From Diospyros lotus (Eukaryota; Streptophyta; Magnoliopsida; Ericales; Ebenaceae), in assembly GCF_014633365.1 (NCBI RefSeq), contig NW_026267104.1, forward strand, positions 6,632,587 to 6,696,586: a DNA stretch of 64,000 bases. The letters run 5' to 3'. Made by a program: the position numbers and the translations under genes. Numbering within the stretch: the stretch's first letter is position 1; each line of letters opens with the position of its first letter. A model generated the notes under the pieces. The model made no database searches and was not told the origin of the DNA. It saw nothing but the letters and a program-made list of their open reading frames with translations. Below are positions 47,901 to 59,900 of this stretch, in pieces.

Positions 47901-50900
47901 CTCTTCTTTATCGGAGTCTTTAGTTATAACTGGCTGGTCCAACTCCGATTTTTCTTCAGATTCCTACTCTTCTTGATTTGCAGCCTCAGAAGCTCTTTCA
48001 ATATGTTGGTTGCTCTTAATATAACTTTTAGGGCGACAACCCATGCTTTTTGTGAATGGCTTCCAATGCCAACTCTTGCAACTTAGCCTTTTCAGCTACT
48101 TGTTGTATCGTTATAGGACACATCATTTTCACTGTAGGCCATGTTGGGATTAGGAGTTCTTTAGACAACTCAATCAATGTTTACACATGCCAATCTCTCA
48201 CACTCCTCACCTGAAATCAACCCAATCAATAGAAATAAGAAACTGAAATGTAAGAACAGAATTAAAGGAATGAAAAATAGTGAAAGAAACAACCGAACCA
48301 ACACAAGAGGCACGTGATATATCCTGGTTCAGGTTGTGGAAACAGGCCTACATCCAGCCACAAGTCCGAGAGCAATTCCACTAGAAATCCGGTAGAAACA
48401 ATACAAGATCCCTATCCTTTATCACACGATTACATTGCACACACAGAGATTACAAAGAACTCTCATTCTCACAAAGCCTTTCCTCTCTTTTATAGCAATA
48501 TCACTCGCATTCAGAGACAACAAATGATCATCCCGACCGCCTCGCCCTAAGCCTTCTATTTATAGAATAGGGCGGACATCCCAATGAAGACTATAGATAA
48601 TTACAGTTTAACCTCATAACTTTCACTAATTTCACATGGGATACAATTTCCTATCTAAACCTTCAATAGCCACTTATGTGCACTGCCTTCACTGATCTTC
48701 TAGGAACGACTTTATCCTATACTCAAGATAATAACATAACAGGCCGCAACGCATCATCAAGTCCATTAATGAAACTTGATACAAAATAAGACTTGGTCAA
48801 GGTTGGATGGGAATTGAGCACTAAGTGCTTTCAATTTCTCAAACCTAACCAAGTACTCCATAATTGAAGCCCTCTTGTTTCAGCTTGTTGAACTTCTCTT
48901 TGTAACTCTCATCTTCGACCTGATCTTCCTTAGTAAACATTATAAAAAATTCATCAAACTTACTTGATAAACCTTTCAATTTTGCTGTCAATTTTGTCCA
49001 TAGTGCTACCAATTATGTCCAAAGTATTCGCAATTCTTGTATCCATCTTCCCATTTCAAATCCTTGGAAATTCTCCCCTGTAACAACTTCTTGATCAGCT
49101 TCTAAGAATCTCCTAGGAAACTTGAATTTGGTCTGATAAACCTTGTCCGCCTCCTTAGTGGCTTCAAGTTCAGCCAACCTAATTCCGCCTCAAATAGAAT
49201 CCGCCGAGATCTGGATTTGCTTTGCCTTCAATTATGGACCTTAATTAACTGCAGTAGAAAAAGTCAACGGCCAAGGAATAGCTTTGTTGCAGTCTCTTGA
49301 GGAATCAAGAAAGTTGATTCTAATCCAACTTCCTGCAAGGGTGATTTCTGATGATATCTTGGCTCTAATCTAGCTTGCCAGAAATTGCTTAGCGCTGTTT
49401 CAATTAACAGTAGAGGAACAGACTCATGATATCACCGCTATCAAATTCAACTACCAAGACCAGCCGCTCGGGAATCTGCTGAATTTGCTTCAGAACTTGC
49501 TCCTATGAGTCGCCTAGAGTTGATGAATTAGCACTATATTACAAATATATTGTTGCAAGGTTTCAATGTGATCAATTTCTTCCAAACACGAGTATCCTCT
49601 ATCAATCTCTAACCAACCTTGAATTGTACTCCATTGGTCATTCACTTTGATCAAGGCACAGATTTCCTCACAATTGTCTGATTTTTCAGTTGGAGTTACC
49701 CTATCCAATGTAGGTAATTCAACAACTTCTTCCAGTCATGGTGATTGATTGTCTATGCCTTTAAGAAAAACAAACTTAAAATCTTCAAATTTCAAGGTTG
49801 GTGTAGTCGTCTCCTCTCCCATCTTCACAACATCTTCTCCTTCCTCATCTTCGGTAGAGATCTCCTCAATTGGAGTATCTTTTATTTCCTAATTGCTAAT
49901 GTACACCAAAGGCTCACTTTCAACAGATTTTTCCTCTAGTAGAACCTCAGTAGCTTCTTCAACAATACCATTCCTTTCTTGTCATCCTGAATTGCCTGAT
50001 CCAATTCAAGTTTTTCCTCATTCCTTGCAACTACCATTTCTATTCTTAGGACCTCATCAGCCTCATATCTCTCATCAGCTACATGAACGCTATCTTCATC
50101 GCAATCCTCCTCTTTCAATGCTACTTCATTAGCTTCCTGCACTACTTGATTGGTAGCCTTAGAAGTATCGTCAATATGTTGGTTGTTCGTTGAATAATTT
50201 TTAAGTTGCAGCCCATGCTTTCTGTATATCGCTTCTAAAGCAAGCTCCTATAACCTGGGTTTTTCGGTAGGCTTCTTAATAGTGGCAGGCTGCATCATCT
50301 TGATGGTTGATCGTAGTTCATCTTTAAGGCCACTGATGAAATTGGAAACAAAGTACCACTCCGTTAAGATAGGTTACGAAGTCAACATGAAGGACCTTAA
50401 TTCTTCAAACTAGCCTTGATACTCCATCATTGATTTGACCTGTTTTAGTTTATGAAATTCTATAAAATCCAAAATTGCTATGACCATATATTTTCTCGAG
50501 TTCACAACGTCTTTTACTTCCTCATCTTCCGTTGATTTCTCCTCCAATGTTGTTGTAGCAGCTACTGCATCAACTACTAATCCTCTCTTGGCATCTTGAA
50601 TTTCCTGATTCAATGTGGGTACTTCGGCAACTTCCTGTGGATCGAAGCTCTTAGGTAGGATTCCAACAAAAGCTAGAATCGATTCTGCAGTGGATCTTGG
50701 ATAATCCACTGGTATACTGACCTGATACATCCTAGCGAGCTGAATCAACAATTCGTGCATTCAGTCCAACTTTTGCTTGAAGTTAGCGCAATCTTTCTCC
50801 CACGATTGCACACTACTTTACCAAGTTTTCTCAGTTCCTCTGGTCAATGCCATTTCCACAAGTTGTCTACTTCAAATTATCACTTCCGATCACTGCAAGG

Positions 50901-53900
50901 GATCACCTATCAGCAAATGCGCAAAAAACTGTTCTAGTTCTCAAATCCACCTAAATCTATAGATATGAAGTTCGCCTCAAGTCATTGCTTCACGTTTAGC
51001 AAACGTAATCTGCCAATTGATTGATTCTGATCTATATGTAGGTATCGCCTCTGATCACTACTGTTGATTGCGATCGTTGCAAATTAGCGATCCTCTAGAT
51101 TTGCTTCAAATCTGTGCCTTCCTTACTCGCTTGTAACTGCTAATTGAATTTGCTAGAATTTTGCCAGAAATTGCCGACTTTGCTTCACCTCAATTTTAAA
51201 CCGTGAGTTGCTTTGCTCTCTCAATTATGACCTGTCCTTTGATTCTTCATAATTGGACTAGAAATGCTGCTCGCACTCACCTGCTTCGCCTTCAAAATTT
51301 GTACAGGAGCTCTGGATCGTTGTTGAGATCACCTAGCTCATTTCGTCCAAAAATAGTTGGAATCATAGCCTCAACAGTTGAGAAATGTTGGAATCACAAC
51401 TAGAAATAGTTGGATATTGTCGATGATCGCAATCACTATTTGCTTCCTGGCCTAATAGATTTGTCTTGTTGAAACCCTCGAAAATTACGAAAACAATCTC
51501 CTGAAACAGGCTTGACTCTGATAGCACTTTCTACAATTGATCGCCTATGTTGCAACTTCTTGAAAATCGCCTTCAATCAGCTTCTAAGGATAGCCATGCT
51601 CTAATACCAAATGTCATGACCTAGGGGGTTTGGATGGAAAATTGGAAGAATTTGAGGGAGAATTAGACAAAAATGGAGGGAGAAATCAGAAGAAAGGGGG
51701 AGAGTTTAGACGAAACAGAGAGGGAGAGAGAATTTGAGAGGGAAATGGAAGTCAATTATCTTTAACTATGGTTACTTCAATTGGAGCATTGCAAACTGGC
51801 GATCTACCAAGGATGCACCAATCATATCGATTGGATGATCGAAATTACCTGCAGTGGGCACAATTGGTCAAGACGTTCCTAAAGGGGAGAGGGAAGATGA
51901 CTCACTTGACAGATTTGAGTCCCAAGGAATTGGATCCAAGGTTCCAAGCTTGGGATATAGAGGATTCCATGATCATGTCATGGTTGTGGAATGCAATGCA
52001 GCTAGAGGTTAGTAAAAATTACATGTTTTTATCCACTGCTAAAGAAATATGGGACACGGTTAAGAGAACCTATTCTAAGGTTTAAGACGTGTCAATTATT
52101 TTTGAGATTAAAATGAAGTTGAGTAGCACAAAACAAGGGGCTTGGACTATCACGAAATACTATAATAAAATGAATGGGTATTGGCTAGAGCTTGACCACT
52201 ACCAGAACATTAAAATATAATGTGGAAGAGATGCAGCCACCTTCCATTCTATTCTTGAAAGAGATAGAATCGTGGAATTTTTTGCCGGCCTCAATATTGA
52301 ATATGACCAAGTACATGTTCAAATCCTTGGAAGGGAAAAATTTCCATCCCTTAATGAAGTTTTTTCAATAGTAAGAAGTGAGGAAAATAGGAGAATAGTG
52401 ATGCTGGGAAATATCAGTGCTGAAGGATCAACAGTGTTCACTAATAAAGGTGAAGGATCAAAGTTCAAAATGCGGCAGGGAAGAGTAGAAGGACAACCCC
52501 GAGTGCACGGTAAGGAAGGCTTGTGGTGCACCTATTGTTAGAAGCCGAGGCATACTTGTGAGACATGCTTCAAGTTGCATGGAAATGATGTTGTGTTGTA
52601 GAAGCTAGGAGGATTCAAACATGTGTCCTTAAGAAATCAGGCCATGCCTAAAAATCAGGCTTTATCTCTCAAATAAGCCAGGAGATGTGATGGAAAAGAC
52701 TGATATGGAGGCAGAATTGGAGCTGCAACAACTTAATGCTGATGAAATCAGCAAACTCGAGGAGTTTCTGAAATCAATTCAAAGAGGATCATGCTCCATT
52801 ACCCAGCAAGGTGAACAGTCAGGTAAAAAGTGTTTTGAGTTCTTTAATAGCCTCTAAAACTAATAGGAATAACATGTGGATTTTAGACTTGAGAGCTACA
52901 GATCACATGTCTTATGATTCCAATGTTTTTACCACCTATAAGCCTCTTGAAATACCCAAACAGATTGTGATTGCTAATGGAACTTCTATTCCTATCAAAG
53001 GTCAGGGACAAGTGACTTTAACCCTAATCTCTCTATTAAGACAGTTTTACGTCTCCCTAATTTGTCCACAAACCTGATTTCTGTTCACCAACTCACTAGA
53101 GATCTCAATTGCCTAGTAATTTTCTCTCATCATTCATGTGAATTTCAGGACATGGCTACGAGGAGGATGATTGGAGCTATTGAGGAAAAACATGGACTGT
53201 ATGTCCTTAAACAGGAGCTGCCGCAACTTGTCAAATTTCCACCTAAAGCAGCCTGCTTCTCCCAGTCCTCTCATTTGGATATTTGGTTTCACCATTACCG
53301 TCTTGGGCATCCTCCTTTCTACTTACTAAAAGCTATTTTTTATGTTTTATTCAAACAATCAGATTCTAGTGTTTTCCATTGTGATGTATGCGAACTTTCA
53401 AAACGTCATTGAATCTCTTATCCTATTAGTAATAAAAGATCAGCTCATCCTTTTGCTCTTGTACATTCATATGTTTGGGGACCATATAGGACTCCCAATT
53501 GTTCTGGGGTAGATTGTTCATCTCTTTTATTGATGATTACACTAGAATGACTTGGGTATTTCTCTTAAAGGATAAGGCAGCTGTTAGCACTGTGTTACCT
53601 CACTTTTATTCTATGATTATGACTCAATTTGGCTCTCATATTCAGAAATTTCAGACTGATAACACTAGGGATTATTGTAATTAGCATTTGCAAAAAAAAA
53701 ATTCAAGACAAAGGAGTTATACATGAATCGTCTTGCATTAACACTCCACAACAAAATGGAGTTGCCGAGTGGAAGATGAGACACCTCCTAAATATCTCCA
53801 GATCCCTTATTCATTCTCATAATGTCCCTAAAAGTTTTTGGGGAGAGGTTGTCTTAACTGCAGCCTACCTAATCAATCGAGTGCCATCTAAGCTTCTCGA

Positions 53901-56900
53901 TCATTGCAGCCCATTCCATTTCAGTGTCTTTCCTCATTTTTTCCTTCCATCAACTTACATACCCCTCTTCCTTTTAGGGTTTTTGGTTGTATAGCCTTTG
54001 TTTATATCCCTCAACAGGCCTGTGACAAGCTAGATCCAAGGGCTCTTAAGTGTCTCTTCCTTGATTACTCTCCTACCCAAAAAGGTTACAAATGTTTTCA
54101 CCCCCCTACTAGGAAGTTCTTTGTTTCGAAGGATGTGACTTTTGTTGAATCTCAACCCTTCTTTGGTCCTCCTAATCTTGGTCTTCAGGGGGAGACTCCT
54201 TGGAATGAAGACCAAGCGGCCGCAACCCTTCCTAACTTAGATCTTGTTCTTCCCACAAATTTGACTGATACTTCTAGAGCTATCCCTGCTACTCATCCCG
54301 CTATAGCCATTGATCAACTAGTTTCAACCACCGATTAGGATAGTGACCATGCTCTTCCTCTTCCCAACCTAAGCCCAAACCAAGCCAGGCAATTAGATTT
54401 CCCATCCCTGGTCAAATTCAAGGGTACTCCTTTTGTCTATCATAGGAAATAACAGTTCATGTCTTCACCTCAACATGAAGCAACATCTTACTCTCAGCCA
54501 GGTACTGAAAAGGTTGACTCTCTTGACCCTATTCATTCCTTTTCTACTGATTTGAATATCCCTATTGCTATTAGGAAAGTAGTGAGGAGATGCACTCATC
54601 ATCCTCTAGCCAATTATCTTTCTTACCACAGATTGTCCCCAAGACATAAGAGCTTCCTGACTTCTCTTGACTCCACTGTTATTCCTAAGTCTGTGGAAGA
54701 GGCCTTAAAGGATCAAAATTGGAGGATGGCCATGCAAGAGGAGATGAGAGCATTAAAGAAAAACAATACATGGGATCTGGTGCCTAAGCCGAGAGAAATA
54801 GTTCCAGTGGGTTGTAGATGGGTTTTCAACCTAAAGTACAATGTAGATGGTTCCTTGGAAAGATACAAGGCTCGGTTAGTAGCGAAGGGCTACACCCAAA
54901 CTTATGGGATAGACTACTTGGAGACGTTTGTACTAGTAGCAAAGATGACCATGGTAAGAATTCTCTTGTCTTTGGTAGCATGCTATGGGTGGAGATTACA
55001 TCAGCTAGATGTGAAGAATGTATTTCTCCATGGTGAGTTAGAGGAGGAAGTATTTATGGAGCAGTCACCCAGATTTCAAGAAGGAAAAGGAGGGGAGGTG
55101 TGTCGACTTAAAAAGGCACTTATGGTCTCAAGCAGTCACCATGAGCCTGGTTTGACAAGTTTTCTAGAGCCATGAGACATATGGGATATTGGCAGAGTAG
55201 GGGGGATCACGCCCTTTTCTTTAAACACTCAGGGAAAGGGAAGGTGGCAACCTTATTGGTGTATGTGGATGACATCATTGTGACAGGGGATGATGTGGAG
55301 GAGCAGCAAGATCTAAAGAGGAAGTTGTCTCAAAATTTCGAAATCAAGAATCTTGGGTCACTCAAATATCTTTTAGGAATAGAGGTAGCCTACTCTAAAG
55401 AAGGTATATTCCTATCCCAACTCAAATTCATGTTGAATCTTTTGAAGGAGACAAGGTACTAGGAAGCAAAGGAGTAAACACTCCAATAGAATTAAATGCA
55501 AAAGTAGGACGAGACATTGAGAGCCCACCAGTGGACAAGGGAAGGTATTAGAGGTTGGTAGGGAGGTTGATTTACTTATCTCACACTAGGCTAGACATAG
55601 CTTATGTTGTGAGTTTAGTAAGTTAATTTATGCATTACCCTACTATGAGTCATACGCAAACTGCCAGAAGAATACTATGCTATTTGAAGATAACCTTGGG
55701 TAAAGGAATTCTATTTAAAACAGGAGGATCATTGGATATATAGGGATATACGGATGCAGATTATACTGGATCTCTATCTGATATGAGATCTACTACAGGC
55801 TACTGCATATTCTTAGGGGGCAATTTGATCTCTTGGCGAAGTAAGAAGCAAAGCATAGTGGTAAGGTCAAGTGCTAAGGCAGAATTCAGAGCTATAACAC
55901 TTGGGTTATGTGAACTTCTATGGATGAGAATTGTGCTGGAAGATTTGAAGATAGCTATCAATGAACCAACCAAGTTATTTTGTGATAACCAATCGGTTAT
56001 AAGCATTGCGCATAATTCTGTACAACATGACAAGACTAAGCACATCAAGATCGATCGGCACTTTATAAAGGAAAAACTTGAGAAAGGTATAATACAGATT
56101 ACCTATGTTCCTTCTGAGCAACAGGCGGCTGATTTCCTAACAAAAGGATTGGCAACTAGAAGATTTGAAGGCGTAGTATGTAAATTAGGAATGATGGATA
56201 TTTATTCACCAATTTGAGTGAGAGTGTTGGCGTAAAAGGGGATGGAAATCAGTCTTCTAGAAGGAAAGGAGAAGAGGCGGCAAATCCTTATTGCTATTCT
56301 TGTTTAGTTTCCTAAATTAGATTAGAATACTTTCCTAATCTTTCAATGTATAATCTTTCCTTAATTGTTGTAAATCATTCCCAGTGTATACTTTCTAAAG
56401 ATATACAGATTCAACCCTATAATTAGGGCTACATATCAATAAAACATACTAAGCTTTTCCGTGCAAGTTTTCATTCATCAATGCCTTATTCTCTCCTACT
56501 TTAGCCTATTTATAGGCTGTTACATCCCTTCAATTAGTAACGAACTGCAAGTATAACACTACAACAGCCAAAGGTACAACAAAGAAAATTACATGCAATA
56601 GAACAATTACTCCTATGCCCTTAGGGTCTTAACTGAGTGAAGACGAAACCCAAACGAGGTGTACGTTTAAGATACCGTAGGAGCCTATTGTCTATAGTAA
56701 GCAAATTCATTCAACCATTTATGCTTTACCTGTACATATGGATAGATTAAACTTAAATCTATATATATTTGTAATAATACTGTATACCATGATAGATTGT
56801 GTATAGTATTAGTAAGATTTAAATCAACTGACTAATACCATTGTATGTGTATATGTAGAACTGAAACAGAAATAGATGATCAACGAGCTAGAATACGTGT

Positions 56901-59900
56901 AACCAAGCCCACCTAGTTAGATTAGGGTTTGGTATATTGTTGTGTTGTGGAACGGAAGCAACAAAGCTATTGCTAGGCAGCCAACTAGCAGATCTACTTA
57001 GTGGGATTAAGGCTTGGTGTGTTGCTGTCACCTTTTTTTTGCTTTTATATCCTGTTTCTTTTATGAATATATATAATTATGGGTATGAAACAAGCTTTGA
57101 AAATCTTGAAAGCTTACTTAGAAAATACATTGATCTAGGGTATCAATTTATATACAATACATGCTATCTTTTCTCCTAGAAAATAGGAGAAATAATAGAC
57201 TACATATATGCTAAAAATTAGGAGTGTTTATCTCATAAGTAGTAGGAATAGATTTTTTTCTTAATCTCGTGTCCTCTTTGGATTATCTGTCCCTTTATCT
57301 TGATTTATTTGTCATCCACTTTTTTAAATCTTTTCTTTATCTTCCATCTCACTTTTCTTTATCAACTTCAAAACTCCTCAATCTCGCCTACACTCCCCCT
57401 CAAGCTGGAGAATAGATATGTCATTCCCAGCTTGCCAATCAATGTCTCAAATCCTAATATTGCCATAGCTTTTGTAAACACATTAGCTACTTGATCAGTT
57501 GTAGGAATGTAGGACAAGTCAATCCTGCCTTCTTCAATCTCTCTCTTTATAAAACTTTTATCTATTCTTACATGCTTCATTCGATCATATTGAATAGGAT
57601 TTCTCACAATGCTAATTGTCGATTTACTATCACTATATACCTTAGTCGACTGGGATATAGGTATCAATAAGTCTTCCATTAGTCTTTCTAACCATATTAC
57701 CTTGCAAATTCTTTGAGCTATAGTTCAGAATTCTTCTTTATCATTGCTGCAAGCAACCACTGATTGCTTTTTACTCCTCCATGTGACCACATTTTCTCAT
57801 ATTTTGGTACAATAACCAGAAGTTGACTTGCTATCAGCAGTGAAACCTGCCCAATCTGCATCAATAAAGCCTTCAATTCCTCTCTCATCAGTCTTTTGAA
57901 ACATTAAACATTTTCTAGGAGTTTCTTTAAGATATCTTAGAATATGAAAAACTGCATTCATATATTTTTGAGTAGCAGAATGCATATATTGACTGACAAT
58001 ACTTACTGCATAGGCTATGTCTGGCCTAGTAAGTGATAGATAGATCGATCTCCCAACCAACCTTTGGTATCTTTCCTTTTCCACTAGTTGATCATCATCC
58101 TTTTTTTCAAACTTCTAGCCCTTATCTAAGGGAGTTCCAGCGGGTCTGCATGCTAGCATTCCTGTATCCTTTAGCAAATCCATAGTATACTTTCTTTGTG
58201 AGATGAATAATCCTTCTTTGCTCTGAACCAGCTCCATTCCTAGGAAATATCTCATGATCCCTAGGTCTTTGACTTCAAATTCAGTCCTCAATTGCTTATT
58301 TAAGTTGTCAATTTCTTGCGTATCATCTCTTGTTACAATAATATCATCAACATAAACAATTAATATAGCTCTTTTTCCTTTTTCAGCATGCTTTATAAAC
58401 AAGTTATGGTCTGCTTGTCCTTGTTTATACCCTAATTGGCTTAGGGTCATGTTGAATTTCTTAAACCAAGCCCTTGGTGATTGCTTCAAACCATAGAGAG
58501 ATCTTTTAAGTCTACAAACCTTTCCATTGTCAACCTCATGTTCAAATCTCGAGGGAATCTTCATGTATATCTCCTCATCCAAATCACCATTAAGAAAAGC
58601 GTTTTTAACATTCAATTGGAATAAATGCCAATGTAAATTAACTGCAAGTGATAGTCATACCTGTATTGAATTTAGCTTAGCCACAGGAGCAAAGGTCCCC
58701 GCATAATTGATCCCATATGTTTGGGTAAACCCTTGTGTCACCAATCAAGCCTTATATCTTTCAATGCTTCCATCTGCATGGGTTTTCATAGTGAACACTC
58801 ATTTACACCCACTACTTTCTTGTTGGAAGGTAGTTGCACAATATCCCGAGTATGATTTTCCACCAAGGCAGTCATTTCTTCCATAACAACAACCTTCCAT
58901 CTAGGATCATTCATAGCACTCTGTATATTCTTTGGAATCTCAATGCTGTCAATTTTTGCCACAAAACCCCTGAATTGTTTAATTTAGCATAGGTCAGATG
59001 GTTAGAAATATGATATTTGACACATGATCTTACCCTTTTTCGTAAGGCTATAGGAACATCCCAGTCTAACCTATCTCCCTTTGTAGACTTGTTGTCCATG
59101 TTGTCAGTAGCAGTGTCAATAGCAGTATCACCCTTATAGGAGCCATAGGAGCCATCCCGACCAACCTTTCGGAGAGAGTGCTAACCTTGCTAAGGTTCTC
59201 GATGGTCTTTGGGCCTTCTAGAGTGGACTTGCAGGGGGCTGCTGGTGGCAGTAGGAGCAGTTAGTTCAACAATAGGCTTAGAGGTAATGGGTAGAGGAGA
59301 GGGATCAAGAGAGTTAGGTAGTTGAGGGTCATGAACTGAGGAGGAACTTGTCAGTATGTTCTTAGGAGTAGAAGCTGAAGATGCTCCCTCTTGAGAACAT
59401 ATTGGTAGTAAAGGTTCGAGAGGTGGGAGAGAAATCAAGGGATCAATGTGAGAGCTAGGGATCTCTTCTTGAAAAGTGGTTGAAGAATAAAATGGGAGAT
59501 CCTCATAAAATATGACATAAATGGATACAAAGAACTTTCAGGTGGTAGGGTAATAACATTGGTATCCTTTTTGGGATGGAGAATACCCAATAAAGATGCA
59601 CTTGAGAGCTTTGGGGTCCAATTTTGTTTGAGAGAGAGAGTTGTTGTGAACATAGACAATGCATCCAAATACCTTAGGTTCAACTGAAAGAAGAAAGGGA
59701 GCATTTGGATATAGATCACAAAGTGTATTTAGAGGGGTTTGAAACTATAGGATTTTAGAGGGTAAGCGATTGATCAAATAGGCAGTGTAAGGATCGCCTC
59801 CCCCCAATAAAAAAAGGGAACATTAGTAATAAACATCATAGCTCGAGCCACCTCTAGAATGTCTTTTTTTTCTTTCGGCTACACCATTTTGTGGGAGTGT

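Larger units (their letters stand above)
51758..56471 (+). mobile_element. copia retrotransposon without a 5' LTR, inserted in the LTR of element 2
   Basis: A + strand copia with gag, protease, integrase, RT, RNase H, polypurine tract and one 3' LTR (56225 to about 56471). At its left end the gag start codon (51768) lies only about 10 bases after the broken host LTR. The 5' LTR and primer binding site are therefore missing and no target duplication can be read. The right end is placed where host LTR sequence (CATTCATCAATG...) resumes, so it is good to about 10 bases. Confidence 0.82.
46966..56634 (-). mobile_element. Gag-only Ty3-like element 2, itself hosting two insertions
   Basis: Same family as 37584-41349. 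The left LTR is 46966-47273 (TGTCAGATCC to GTCGTGACA), followed by TTTCCTCCCTCCTTGAGAG, the complement of the polypurine tract. The primer binding site complement GCTCTAATACCA is at 51598-51609 and the right LTR starts TGTCATGACC at 51612. The right LTR is split by a copia (about 51758-56471) and ends about 56634. Target duplication GAGTG: 46961-46965 and 56635-56639. The interior carries gag fragments only, in two copies, and no pol of its own. The extreme right end reads CTTAACT rather than GTGACA, so it has decayed. Confidence 0.82.
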
